Shown here: positions 8,711 through 16,345 of the stretch, one piece after another | Layout: the number at the start of each line of letters is the position of its first letter | How positions within the stretch are numbered: position 1 is the stretch's first letter | Source: M3007 sp044350425 | GTDB taxonomy: Bacteria; Bacteroidota; Bacteroidia; Chitinophagales; Saprospiraceae | Reading direction: 5' to 3' | DNA length: 28,430 nucleotides | Assembly: GCA_044350425.1 (NCBI GenBank) | Contig: JBILHS010000077.1 | Span: 1 to 28,430 of the forward strand | Notes under the pieces: generated by a model | Seen by the model: only the letters and a program-made list of their open reading frames with translations | Told to the model about the DNA's origin: nothing | Databases searched by the model: none | Translations under genes and position numbers: made by a program

Positions 8711-8822
8711 CTGTCGAAATGTTTAGTGAAAAAAATGATTTTTAAAAATTCACCCCGTTTTTGTGCGGACACGCTGACGGGTTTAGCTCGCCCTGGCGCT
8801 TAAGGCCTTAGCGGATAAGCAG

Positions 8823-8830
8823 CAAAGGTA
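8823..8830 (-). promoter_or_regulatory. Putative -7 box for the RGG/PUR gene
   Basis: Minus-strand TACCTTTG matches TAnnTTTG. A TTG lies about 15 bp upstream on the minus strand (8846-8848), closer than the usual -33 spacing. It implies a leader of about 105 nt that begins with the palindrome at 8797-8813. Confidence 0.4.
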
Positions 8831-9050
8831 GATTTTAGACTGAAACAAGTGCAGGGTTTTTATAAAAAATGTCAAGGCGTAAAAAGGATTAACACAGACA
8901 TGTTTTGAAAAAGAGAAAAGACGACCTGCCAAAATCAGGAAGGTTTGACGTTCAAGCTCCATTGTCCCTGCCAATCTGTCAAAATGATCCACTTTTGCGC
9001 TGCATGGAATGAAATGTGCAGCACTCCCCGTTTGCGCAAAAGCAAACAGT

Positions 9051-9058
9051 TATCTTTG
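9051..9058 (+). promoter_or_regulatory. Putative -7 box for secA
   Basis: TATCTTTG matches TAnnTTTG exactly. TTTG at 9031-9034 could be the -33 element, although its 16-bp spacing is short. Transcription would start near 9065, just before the two 18-bp repeats, so the repeats would be in the mRNA leader. Confidence 0.45.
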
Positions 9059-9074
9059 CGACTTTTACAGCCCA

Positions 9075-9110
9075 ATTGACCACATTTATCACATTGACCA
9101 CATTTATCAC
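9075..9110. repeat. 18-bp direct repeat x2 in the secA leader
   Basis: Two exact copies of ATTGACCACATTTATCAC. On the other strand each is a pair of 9-mers of the AATGTGGTC family. Seventeen bases of the same unit recur at 22681-22697 directly before the histidine-kinase start. Confidence 0.95.
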
Positions 9111-9121
9111 ATTCCAATAAG

Positions 9122-12100
9122 ATGTTCGGATTCATAAAAAAGATTCTCGGTACCAAGCAAGATCGTGACCTTAAACAATACCTGGTACTGGTACTGGAAG
9201 TCAACAAGTACTTCGAGGAATATCGGTCAATTTCCAATGACGCACTGCGTTCCAAAACACTTGAGTTTCGCCAGCGGATCAAGGATTATCTGGTAGATAT
9301 TGATGCAGAATTGGCTTCAGTCAATCAGCAGGCCATTGAAGCCGAGGACTTTAATCTCAAGGAAAATCTTTTCAAAGAGGTAGATGAACTGCGCAAAAAC
9401 CGGGACAAAGCCCTGGAAGATGTGCTGCTCAGCATACTCCCGGAGGCTTTTGCGGTCGTAAAAGAAACAAGCCGTCGGTTCTCTACCAATGAAGTATTGG
9501 AGGTGACTGCTACAGATCACGACCGAAACCTGGCTGCCAAATCCGGCAAAACCCATATCACGATCGAAGGAGATAAAGCCCTCTGGAAAAACCGATGGCT
9601 GGCTGCCGGAGGAGAGATCCTCTGGAATATGGTACACTATGATGTACAGCTGATGGGTGGTATGGTACTCCACGATGGCAAAATCGCAGAAATGACCACC
9701 GGGGAAGGAAAAACCCTGGTAGGAACCCTGCCTGCTTACCTGAATGGCGTGGCGGGTGAAGGGGTGCACATTGTAACCGTGAACGACTACCTCGCCCGAC
9801 GTGACTCTGAATGGGTAGGGCCCATTTATGAGTTCCTGATGCTGACCGTAGATTGTATCGATAAATATCGCCCACACTCTCAGGAGCGTATCAATGCTTA
9901 TCGTGCCGACATTACTTTCGGTACCAATGCAGAATTTGGCTTTGATTATCTGCGGGATAACATGGTAACCACCACGGACGAACTCGTGCAGCGGAAACAC
10001 CATTACGCCATTGTGGATGAGGTGGACTCCGTGTTGATCGATGATGCCCGGACACCCCTGATCATCTCTGGTCCGGTAACCCGCGGCGCAGAAGATCAGG
10101 AGTATGTCGAACTCAACCCGACGGTCAAACGCCTGCTGGAAGAACAGACCAAACTTTCTGCCCAATTCCTCAATGAAGCCAAAAAACTCATTGCAGAAGG
10201 AAATGCAAAGGCAGAAGATGGTGGCGGTGGCCTGGCGCTACTCCGTGCCCACCGCGCATTGCCCAAAGCACGTCCATTGATCAAATTCCTGAGTGAAGAG
10301 GGCATGAAAGTGCTGCTCCAAAAATCAGAAAACGTTTATCTGCAGGAAAATGCAAAGCGGATGCCCGAGGTAGACCGTGAACTGCTTTTCCATATTGATG
10401 AGAAAAACCGATCCGTAGAATTGTCTGAAAAAGGGGTAGAATATCTTTCCCGTTTCAACAATGAGCCGGACTTCTTTATCATGCCCGACATTGCGGTCAG
10501 CCTGATGGAAATTGACCAGGATTCGGATCTGACCCATGAAGAGAAAATTGAAGCCAAGGAAAAACTCTCGCAGGATTATGGCGTAAAAAGCCGTCGTATC
10601 CACGCCATTCAGCAATTGCTGAAAGCATACGCCCTTTTTGAAAAGGACAATGAATACATTGTACTGGAGGGCGAAGTGAAGATCGTGGACGAGCAGACCG
10701 GGCGTGTCATGGAAGGTCGTCGTTATTCCGATGGCCTGCACCAGGCCCTGGAAGCAAAAGAAAACGTAAAAGTGGGTGAGATCACACAGACCTACGCTAC
10801 GGTTACGCTGCAGAACTATTTCCGTATGTACCACAAGTTGGCAGGTATGACCGGAACTGCGGAAACCGAAGCAAAAGAACTTTGGGACATCTACAAACTC
10901 GACGTCGTAGTGGTACCAACCAACCGCGTCATCACCCGGAAAGACGAGGAAGACCTTGTCTACAAAACGGCCCGGGAGAAATACAATGCCGTCATTGAGG
11001 ATATCGTAAAGCTTCGGGAAGCAGGACGCCCATGTCTGGTGGGTACTACTTCCGTAGAAATATCTGAATTGCTTTCGCGCATGTTGAAAATGCGTGGAAT
11101 TGAACACAACGTATTGAACGCCAAGCAGCACCAGCGTGAGGCTGAAGTGGTAGCTGAAGCGGGGCTTTCCGGAAATGTCACCATTGCTACCAATATGGCG
11201 GGTCGTGGTACGGACATCAAGCTGGGGCCAGGCGTAAAAGAAGCAGGTGGTCTTGCGATCATCGGTACCGAACGGCATGAGAGCCGACGGGTAGACAGGC
11301 AGTTGCGCGGTCGCGCGGGTCGTCAGGGCGACCCGGGTTCTTCCCAGTTTTATGTTTCGCTGGAAGACAACCTCATGCGTTTGTTCCAGAGTGACCGGAT
11401 CGCTGGTCTGATGGATAAAATGGGCCACAAAGAGGGGGATGTGATCCAGCACTCTATGGTGACCAACTCCATCGAACGGGCGCAGAAAAAAGTAGAAGAA
11501 AATAACTTTGGCATTCGTAAGCGATTGCTGGAGTATGATGACGTGATGAACATCCAGCGGGAGGCGATCTATAAAAAACGCCGCAACGCATTGTTTGGCG
11601 ACCGTTTGGCTGTAGACATCAACAACGCTTTCACGGCCATCACCTCCGAACTGGCACATGTACACCGGGAAGATGGAGATTATGAGACCTTCCGAATGGA
11701 TAGCATCCGTTTGATCGGGGTAGATCCTGAAATGGATGCTGCCTGGTTCAAATCAGCTCCGGTGGGTACAGTCATTGCCACTTTCCAGGATCAGGTGCTG
11801 GGGCTTTATGACCATAAGTCAAAGCAGGTAGGTGAACGGATCCTTCCCGAAATCAAGCGGGTATACGCCGAACACGGCCAACGCTACAAACGTATTGTGG
11901 TACCCTTTACAGATGGAACAGCAGGCTACAACGTGAGCGCAGACATGGAAGAGGCCGTCAAATCAGAGGGCAAGACCGTTATGCGTGATGTTGAAAAAGT
12001 AGCTACGCTTGCGCTCATCGACGATGCCTGGAAAGAACACCTGCGCAACGTGGACGATTTGAAAGAATCCGTACAAGGCGCCAGCTTTGAGCAAAAAGAT

Positions 12101-12469
12101 CCCCTGGTGATCTACAAAATGGAGGCCTACAACCTGTTTGAAGGTTTGATCGGACATATTAATTCGCAGGTAACATCCTTCTTATTGAAAGGCTCCCTTG
12201 CCCTGCCCAATGAGGAAGAAATGCGTCGCGCACAGGCAGCTCAGGCACAGGCCGAAGCGCAACGCAAAGCGCAGGCCAGCCGACTGCGCACGAATAACAC
12301 ACAACAACAGACCGAAACCCAGGCAGCCGCACAACGGGCCGCACAGGCGGCAGGTCAGAATGGCCCTGTGCAACGAACCCAACCCATTGTCCGTGAAAAA
12401 GAAATAGGCCGTAATGATCCTTGCCCTTGTGGTAGCGGGAAGAAATATAAACAGTGTCACGGGAAGTAA
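9122..12469 (+). CDS. secA: Preprotein translocase ATPase SecA
   Basis: 1,115 residues. It is the motor that pushes unfolded preproteins through SecYEG, using ATP at the inner membrane. Visible motifs: Walker A 'MTTGEGKT' at 191-198, DEVD at 299-302 followed by 'SVLIDDARTPLIISG', 'VKIVDEQTGRVMEGRRYSDGLHQ'-type preprotein cross-linking and NBD2 elements, 'IATNMAGRGTDIKLG', 'GRAGRQGDPG', and a C-terminal SEC-C zinc motif CPCGSGKKYKQCH (C1101, C1103, C1112, H1113). It is about 200 residues longer than E. coli SecA. The extra length lies in the N-terminal part, a region between the DEAD box and NBD2, and an Ala/Gln-rich stretch before the SEC-C motif; long SecAs are usual in Bacteroidota. Start ATG at 9122; no Shine-Dalgarno. 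The stop codon overlaps the first unit of a 9-bp repeat array. Confidence 0.98.
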   Translation: MFGFIKKILGTKQDRDLKQYLVLVLEVNKYFEEYRSISNDALRSKTLEFRQRIKDYLVDIDAELASVNQQAIEAEDFNLKENLFKEVDELRKNRDKALEDVLLSILPEAFAVVKETSRRFSTNEVLEVTATDHDRNLAAKSGKTHITIEGDKALWKNRWLAAGGEILWNMVHYDVQLMGGMVLHDGKIAEMTTGEGKTLVGTLPAYLNGVAGEGVHIVTVNDYLARRDSEWVGPIYEFLMLTVDCIDKYRPHSQERINAYRADITFGTNAEFGFDYLRDNMVTTTDELVQRKHHYAIVDEVDSVLIDDARTPLIISGPVTRGAEDQEYVELNPTVKRLLEEQTKLSAQFLNEAKKLIAEGNAKAEDGGGGLALLRAHRALPKARPLIKFLSEEGMKVLLQKSENVYLQENAKRMPEVDRELLFHIDEKNRSVELSEKGVEYLSRFNNEPDFFIMPDIAVSLMEIDQDSDLTHEEKIEAKEKLSQDYGVKSRRIHAIQQLLKAYALFEKDNEYIVLEGEVKIVDEQTGRVMEGRRYSDGLHQALEAKENVKVGEITQTYATVTLQNYFRMYHKLAGMTGTAETEAKELWDIYKLDVVVVPTNRVITRKDEEDLVYKTAREKYNAVIEDIVKLREAGRPCLVGTTSVEISELLSRMLKMRGIEHNVLNAKQHQREAEVVAEAGLSGNVTIATNMAGRGTDIKLGPGVKEAGGLAIIGTERHESRRVDRQLRGRAGRQGDPGSSQFYVSLEDNLMRLFQSDRIAGLMDKMGHKEGDVIQHSMVTNSIERAQKKVEENNFGIRKRLLEYDDVMNIQREAIYKKRRNALFGDRLAVDINNAFTAITSELAHVHREDGDYETFRMDSIRLIGVDPEMDAAWFKSAPVGTVIATFQDQVLGLYDHKSKQVGERILPEIKRVYAEHGQRYKRIVVPFTDGTAGYNVSADMEEAVKSEGKTVMRDVEKVATLALIDDAWKEHLRNVDDLKESVQGASFEQKDPLVIYKMEAYNLFEGLIGHINSQVTSFLLKGSLALPNEEEMRRAQAAQAQAEAQRKAQASRLRTNNTQQQTETQAAAQRAAQAAGQNGPVQRTQPIVREKEIGRNDPCPCGSGKKYKQCHGK

Positions 12470-12545
12470 TGTGGTCAATTAATTAAATGTGGTCAATGTG
12501 GGCAATGGGGTAATGTGGTCAATAATTTAATGACTCAATAACCTA
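12468..12545. repeat. 9-bp-period repeat array after secA
   Basis: Starting inside the secA stop codon, the sequence runs in 9-bp steps: AATGTGGTC, AATTAATTA, AATGTGGTC, AATGTGGGC, an 8-base unit AATGGGGT, AATGTGGTC, AATAATTTA, then drifting AATGAC units that continue into the first codons of the next open frame. It fills the whole gap between the two genes. Confidence 0.8.
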
Positions 12546-12563
12546 ATGACGAAAACTGGTCTA

Positions 12564-13031
12564 ATGACGAACCATACCACTACATTGATCTCCAGGTTCT
12601 ACACTGCTTTTCAGCAGAAGGACTATGAAACCATGGCTTCCTGTTATCATCCGGATGCAACATTTAAAGACGCTGCATTTGATTTGAAAACAGGTAAGGA
12701 GGCGGCGGCGATGTGGAAAATGCTGATCCTTGCAGGTAAAGATCTGCGGATTGAATTCAAGGATGTGAAAGCGGAGGGAGATACCGGTGCTGCGCATTGG
12801 GAAGCCTGGTATACGTTTTCAAAAACGGGTCGCAAAGTGCACAACATCATTGAGGCCCGATTTGAATTTAAGGATGGACTGATCTTTCGCCATACAGATC
12901 AATTTGATTTTTGGCGATGGAGTCGTCAATCCCTGGGATTGCTTGGTTGGCTTTTAGGCTGGAGTGATTTTTTGAAAAATAAAGTAAGCGCAAAAGCCAT
13001 GCATGGATTGCATACTTTTTTGGCAAAATAA
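12564..13031 (+). CDS. SnoaL-like / NTF2-fold protein
   Basis: 155 residues from the ATG at 12564. The pattern fits the SnoaL-like NTF2 superfamily: an N-terminal helix 'ISRFYTAFQQKDYETMASCYHPDATFKD', a central 'AHWEAWYTFSKTGRKVHNIIEARFEFKDGLIFRHTDQFD' strand set, and a final helix. Such small alpha+beta cones act as isomerases, hydrolases or binding modules, and the specific substrate cannot be told. An in-frame ATG at 12546 would add six residues encoded by the AATGAC repeat; I prefer 12564 because family members begin close to the first helix. It follows secA in the same direction, across the repeat array. Confidence 0.85.
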   Translation: MTNHTTTLISRFYTAFQQKDYETMASCYHPDATFKDAAFDLKTGKEAAAMWKMLILAGKDLRIEFKDVKAEGDTGAAHWEAWYTFSKTGRKVHNIIEARFEFKDGLIFRHTDQFDFWRWSRQSLGLLGWLLGWSDFLKNKVSAKAMHGLHTFLAK

Positions 13032-13099
13032 ACGTAATTGTCTGGCTTTTACCCATTCATCAATAAAAACAGGTTTTATCTAAAACTCAATTCTTAAAC

Positions 13100-13771
13100 A
13101 TGAAAAAACTCATTTTTTCGCTTTCGCTTGCGTTGATCGCAACGGGTCTTTTTGCTCAGACGGGTTCTGCGCCTGCTAAGGTTCAACTTAAAAACTCATT
13201 GGACAGCCTGAACTATGCTGCGGGTATGACTGCCGCCGCAAATGCAAAGCGCTCCCTGGGTACGAAATTTGACCCTAAAATGTTTCTGGAGGCCTTTAAT
13301 GCTGTTATGAAAGGAGAGGCAACCGCTTTCACAGCGGAAAGTGCTCCTAAAATCGAGAAGTTTGTTGCTTCACAGCCATGGGCTGGCGACAATGCCAAGT
13401 TTCTGGAGATGAACAAAAAACGCAAAGAAGTCACTACAACCGCCAGTGGATTGCAGTACGAAGTAATGACACGCGGTACAGGTACCGTATCGCCCAAATC
13501 AACCGATAAAGTGGAGGTACATTACCATGGTACTCTGATCGATGGAACCATTTTCGATAGCTCTGTCAATCGCGGTCAAACAGCAAAATTTCCATTAAAC
13601 GGTGTAATTCCGGGCTGGACTGAAGGCGTTCAGTATATGAAAGAAGGCGACAAGTTCAAATTCTTCATTCCATACAATCTTGCTTACGGTGAGAATGGCC
13701 GCGGGCAGCAGATTAAGGGATATTCTACCCTGATCTTTGAAATTGAATTGATCAAAGTGAATCCTCAATAA
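13100..13771 (+). CDS. Periplasmic FKBP-type peptidyl-prolyl isomerase
   Basis: 223 residues with a signal peptide cleaved after about residue 20 ('TGLFAQ'). Residues 25-100 are the helical dimerisation domain seen in Mip/FkpA/FklB proteins ('LNYAAGMTAAANAKRSLG...'), and residues about 110-221 are the FKBP catalytic domain ('VEVHYHGTLIDGTIFDSSVNRGQ', 'VIPGWTEGVQYMKEGDKFKFFIP', 'LAYGENG'). It catalyses cis-trans isomerisation of X-Pro bonds and probably acts as a folding chaperone for exported proteins, which fits its place near secA. Start chosen because the signal peptide begins there. A strong terminator follows. Confidence 0.95.
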   Translation: MKKLIFSLSLALIATGLFAQTGSAPAKVQLKNSLDSLNYAAGMTAAANAKRSLGTKFDPKMFLEAFNAVMKGEATAFTAESAPKIEKFVASQPWAGDNAKFLEMNKKRKEVTTTASGLQYEVMTRGTGTVSPKSTDKVEVHYHGTLIDGTIFDSSVNRGQTAKFPLNGVIPGWTEGVQYMKEGDKFKFFIPYNLAYGENGRGQQIKGYSTLIFEIELIKVNPQ

Positions 13772-13796
13772 GATCAGGATCATTGCCAAGAAATAT

Positions 13797-13836
13797 AAAA
13801 AGGCACGCTTAAGTACTACTTAGGCGTGCCTTTTTT
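13797..13836. terminator. Bidirectional terminator between FKBP and ABC genes
   Basis: A 13-bp stem with one G-T pair (13802-13814 with 13818-13830) and a 3-base loop. Five A precede it and six T follow it, so it can stop transcription from both the FKBP gene and the convergent ABC ATPase gene. Confidence 0.9.
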
Positions 13837-13856
13837 GCATAAAATTCAACACGAAT

Positions 13857-14573
13857 CTATTCCGGAGTCGCCATGCTCACCATACTAACAATGTTTTCAT
13901 TCGGCAGATCACTTTCGATCAGTCCGTCGCGCAAACGCACAATCCGGTGTGCATGCATCGCGATATCCTGTTCGTGGGTAACCAGGATCACCGTATTCCC
14001 GGCTTTATGGATTTGCTCAAAAAGTCCCATGATCTCGTAACTGGTCCGGGTGTCCAGATTTCCCGTTGGCTCATCAGCGAGTATGATTGCAGGGGAATTC
14101 ACCAGGGCACGGGCTACAGCCACCCGTTGACGCTGACCACCGGAAAGCTCGTTGGGTTTGTGCATGATGCGGTCCCCTAGTCCTACAGATTCGAGTGTTT
14201 TTCGTGCTTTCTCGAGTCGTTCTTCTCGCCCAATGCCAGCGTATACCAACGGAAGGGCTACATTCTCCAGTGCGCTCAGGCGAGGCATCAGGTTAAAGGT
14301 CTGAAAGACGAAGCCGATCTCTTTGTTACGCACCTCCGCCAGATCACTATCGTCCATCGTGCTTACCTCCGTTCCATTGAGCCAGTATTCTCCACGGGTT
14401 GGCGAGTCCAGGCAGCCCATCAGGTTCATCAGGGTGGATTTGCCACTACCTGAAGGCCCCATGAGTGCCACATACTCGTTTTTTTCAATGTTGAGGGTCA
14501 CGTCTTTGAGGGCTTCTACTACCTCCGCGCCCATATGGTAAGTTCTATTGAGATTCTTGATCGAAATCAGCAT
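13857..14573 (-). CDS. ABC transporter ATP-binding protein, LolD/MacB type
   Basis: 238 residues from the ATG at 14573. Walker A GPSGSGKST 39-47, Q-loop Q91, signature LSGGQ 143-147, Walker B 'IILADEP' 163-169 and H-loop H200 are all present. The 'TYHMGAEVVEALKDVTLNI' opening and 'ADEPTGNLD' place it in the LolD/MacB/FtsE-like type, ATPases that pair with FtsX-like permeases for lipoprotein release or efflux. No permease gene is adjacent, so the partner must lie elsewhere. An open frame continues upstream to 14648, but those 25 codons are mostly a translated 9-bp repeat and are not expected to be coding; homologues start at 'MLISIKNLNRTY'. Confidence 0.93.
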   Translation of the reverse strand: MLISIKNLNRTYHMGAEVVEALKDVTLNIEKNEYVALMGPSGSGKSTLMNLMGCLDSPTRGEYWLNGTEVSTMDDSDLAEVRNKEIGFVFQTFNLMPRLSALENVALPLVYAGIGREERLEKARKTLESVGLGDRIMHKPNELSGGQRQRVAVARALVNSPAIILADEPTGNLDTRTSYEIMGLFEQIHKAGNTVILVTHEQDIAMHAHRIVRLRDGLIESDLPNENIVSMVSMATPE

Positions 14574-14579
14574 AATATA

Positions 14580-14633
14580 AGTGTGGTCAATGTGTACTAT
14601 GATTAGAGTGATTTTAATGATTTGAGTGATGCA
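14580..14633. repeat. 9-bp-period repeat upstream of the ABC gene
   Basis: Six 9-bp steps (AGTGTGGTC, AATGTGTAC, TATGATTAG, AGTGATTTT, AATGATTTG, AGTGATGCA) lie immediately upstream of the ABC start codon. This is a more degenerate member of the AATGTGGTC family. Confidence 0.6.
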
Positions 14634-14773
14634 AATACTCGATTTCAAAATGAATGAAAAGCATCCTTGTTCAAAACCACACTGCGTTGGCTATGGTGTG
14701 TTCTGCCAGGTCCGCCGGTCGAATTATTAGCCTAAACGACTTTAAAGCTAAGAGGATCCTGGTTTCAATAGGT

Positions 14774-15073
14774 TTATGAATTTCCTTTTTTTCTTTTAAA
14801 GATCAGGCCAGCTAAAAAAACAAAAAATGCCAGGATACCGGCCACGATCTGCTCAATGATCAGAGGGAAAAACTGTCGGAGTACAAAAAAAGCAGCAATT
14901 CCGGCCACTGCTACCACTGCCAGCAAAGTGCCTTTACCCAGACTACGGACATTTTGACAATAGACGTTGGACTTGCACTCTAAAAAATTGAAAATCATGC
15001 ACTTACAGAATCGTGTCTAGTGTCCAACGTCAAAATGTCCAGTAGTCTGGCCTTTACCATTCGTATTTGCCAT
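14774..15073 (-). pseudogene. Small membrane-protein gene split by a MITE
   Basis: Removing the element at 14939-15049 plus one copy of the 9-bp duplication joins ATG at 15073 (MANTNGK...) to 'GTLLAVVAVAGIAAFFVLRQ', giving a clean 59-residue protein with two hydrophobic segments and a basic tail 'FKRKKGNS'. As it stands, reading from 15073 gives 18 codons and then TAG (15017-15019) inside the element. The 120-bp insertion keeps the downstream frame, and an ATG within the element (14998) opens a 74-codon frame in which 19 N-terminal residues are element-encoded. The gene is thus either inactivated or now expressed from the element's start. Original function unknown. Confidence 0.8.
14930..15058. 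mobile_element. MITE-like element, copy 1, with 9-bp target duplication
   Basis: A 111-bp element (14939-15049) flanked by exact GCCTTTACC duplications (14930-14938, 15050-15058). Its ends are inverted repeats CAGACTAC/GTAGTCTG that extend, allowing a one-base indel, through GGACATTTTGAC; a further GTTGGAC pairs after a 7-base offset. No coding capacity. The 43-bp left end (14938-14980) recurs, inverted, at the right end of copy 2. A 9-bp duplication points to a cut-and-paste transposase supplied in trans; the family is not identified. Confidence 0.88.
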
Positions 15074-15098
15074 ATTAAAGCGGTTTTTTGAAACCGAA

Positions 15099-15161
15099 AA
15101 CTTGCAACTTTCAACTTGTAACTTCAAAGTTTCAACTTGAAACTCCAAACCTACAACTTCC
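15099..15161. repeat. Heptamer tandem repeat AACTTNN x9
   Basis: Nine consecutive 7-bp units, most beginning AACTT (AACTTGC, AACTTTC, AACTTGT, AACTTCA, AAGTTTC, AACTTGA, AACTCCA, AACCTAC, AACTTCC). The period is exact although the last two bases vary freely. It resembles in style the heptanucleotide tandem repeats of cyanobacterial genomes; no function is evident. Confidence 0.75.
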
Positions 15162-15325
15162 CCATTTGAAGTCACGAAATAAGTGTGGCGCTTACCGGCA
15201 AAAAAAAAGGATAGATGTTTGCGGCTTGTTATCCGTTCAACGGGGTTCGTTTGACGTTAAACGGAATACATCAGAAAAGGCATTTTGACCAATATTGACA
15301 ATTTCATGTTAAAAAGAAACTGAGG

Positions 15326-15356
15326 TTTCGCAACTCGGTCAGAGATGCTACTTTTG
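15326..15356 (+). promoter_or_regulatory. Bacteroidota-type promoter
   Basis: -7 box TACTTTTG (15349-15356) preceded by TTTC (15326-15329) at 19-bp spacing, close to the TTTG-N19-TAnnTTTG pattern. It would give a leader of about 40 nt for the membrane protein starting at 15403. Confidence 0.5.
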
Positions 15357-15402
15357 CCTATACAGGGTCTATCGCCTCGCTTAATTCGCACAAGAAACAT
15401 CT

Positions 15403-15873
15403 ATGAAAAAACTCTTCACGCTAGTATTTTTTACCCTGTTGGGTGGAGCTATTTGGGCTTCATCGCTCCATACAACCCCGGCCAATCCATTTCAGGACGA
15501 TCTGAGTCGTTTTGACAAAGAATTTTCCGGAATGACCCAACTGGAACAGTTGGTGGACGCTCGGAATGCAAGTTATACAGAACTTGCTGCTGAACAGCAT
15601 CCGCTACTCAGCAATGTAACCAGCGATCATGATATTGCAGCTTCTTTGCTGGGTAGTGTCGCTCCTGATGGCGAAACACTGATGGGTATCCCAAGCTTTT
15701 GGTGGGGCTTTTGCCTTAGCTGGATTGGTCTGTTGCTGATCTATACCGCCATTGAAGGAGATGCCAGGCAACGTGAAGGTAAAAAAGCGATCCTTGGATG
15801 CCTGATCGGAAGGGTAGTTAGCTATGGGATCTTATTCCTTATCTATGCTCTGGCCTATGCCAATACACCGTAA
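15403..15873 (+). CDS. Small exported two-helix membrane protein, 'NPFQDDL' paralogue 1
   Basis: 156 residues. A signal peptide (1-20) is followed by 'NPFQDDLSRFDKEF', a soluble helical stretch (30-85), the phrase 'SVAPDGETLMGIPSFWWGF', and two hydrophobic segments (about 98-118 and 132-153) separated by a basic loop 'EGDARQREGKKAILGC'. It is clearly paralogous to the protein at 17148-17645, with the same order of elements. I do not recognise a named family. The C-terminal hairpin with the 'GKKAILGC' loop suggests an inner-membrane protein with a periplasmic N-terminal domain. It has its own promoter and a downstream bidirectional terminator. Confidence 0.85.
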   Translation: MKKLFTLVFFTLLGGAIWASSLHTTPANPFQDDLSRFDKEFSGMTQLEQLVDARNASYTELAAEQHPLLSNVTSDHDIAASLLGSVAPDGETLMGIPSFWWGFCLSWIGLLLIYTAIEGDARQREGKKAILGCLIGRVVSYGILFLIYALAYANTP

Positions 15874-15889
15874 GCACACACTCAAAGCT

Positions 15890-15934
15890 AAAAAAACCGG
15901 GTTGTTCTTCTATATAAAGACAATCCGGTTTTTT
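15890..15934. terminator. Bidirectional terminator
   Basis: A long stem, 15890-15909 with 15917-15934, built on AAAAAACCGG/CCGGTTTTTT and extended by further pairs including G-T wobbles. The A and T arms allow termination in both directions: for the 15403 gene and the converging DUF2752 gene. Confidence 0.8.
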
Positions 15935-15960
15935 ATGGGTCTGCCCATGTGCCTGGTTGA

Positions 15961-16275
15961 TTATTCAGGTTGGCTGTTCGCGACATTAAGTTTATTCCAG
16001 TCTTCCCAAAACCATTTGGCCCAGGTAAAGGCAAGAATCGGGAATACTATAAAGCTTAGCATGTTGAATTGAAAAGCTTCTGCAAAATCTAAATGAATGA
16101 GATGCATACAAGCCCGGGTGAGGCCACATCCGGGGCATTCCTTCCCGATCAGTAATGTGGATAGACAAATCGACTGGCCGGTATCGAAATAGGTTTTGGG
16201 AAGTAACAATAAAGTGACGGGAACCCCAACCCAGAAAAGGAGTCTCAGATGGAGTAAGATATTTGAATTGCCCAT
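15961..16275 (-). CDS. DUF2752 membrane protein
   Basis: 104 residues. The signature 'CPGCGLTRAC' (about 47-56) with hydrophobic segments before and after is diagnostic of DUF2752, small integral membrane proteins common in Bacteroidota and Actinobacteria and of unknown function. The paired Cys of CPGC could bind metal or form a disulfide (inference). It starts at ATG 16275, just downstream of the terminator of the interrupted Pmp3-like gene, in the same direction. Confidence 0.9.
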   Translation of the reverse strand: MGNSNILLHLRLLFWVGVPVTLLLLPKTYFDTGQSICLSTLLIGKECPGCGLTRACMHLIHLDFAEAFQFNMLSFIVFPILAFTWAKWFWEDWNKLNVANSQPE

Positions 16276-16290
16276 TGTGGAGTCAGGATA

Positions 16291-16330
16291 AAAAGAAAAG
16301 AGGCTGCCCAGGTATTGAGCAGCCTCTTTT
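16291..16330 (-). terminator. Terminator after the Pmp3-like gene
   Basis: A perfect 12-bp stem (16296-16307 with 16319-16330) with an 11-base loop. On the minus strand it ends in TTTT-C-TTTT. It separates the Pmp3-like gene from DUF2752. Confidence 0.85.
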
Positions 16331-16345
16331 CCAGGGTTCAGAATT

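Larger units (their letters stand above)
8711..9121. other. Divergent intergenic region between the PUR gene and secA
   Basis: No gene is supported. It contains divergent -7 boxes: TACCTTTG on the minus strand (8823-8830) for the RGG/PUR gene and TATCTTTG on the plus strand (9051-9058) for secA. A near-perfect palindrome centred on AAGGCCTT (8797-8813) would lie at the very 5' end of the PUR mRNA. Two copies of an 18-bp repeat (9075-9110) lie in the secA leader. Confidence 0.6.
15074..15402. other. Intergenic region with a heptamer array and a promoter
   Basis: No gene seen. It contains a CGGTTT/AAACCG hairpin (15081-15096), a heptamer array (15099-15161), an imperfect 10-bp inverted repeat (15233-15242/15255-15264, 9 of 10 paired), and a promoter-like -33/-7 pair (15326-15356) for the gene at 15403. 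Confidence 0.55.

Noticed and set aside
8156..8803. Open frames on the plus strand rich in Ala/Thr or Arg/His
   Set aside because: Shadows of the Gly/Arg repeat DNA of the PUR-domain gene.
9317..10165. 282-codon open frame on the minus strand
   Set aside because: Antisense to secA, with no recognisable domain or start context.
10325..11665. 446-codon open frame on the minus strand
   Set aside because: Entirely antisense to secA; composition reflects the complementary codons of a conserved gene and no family features are visible.
14574..14648. N-terminal extension of the ABC ATPase
   Set aside because: The added codons are mainly a 9-bp-period repeat; homologues begin at the ATG at 14573.
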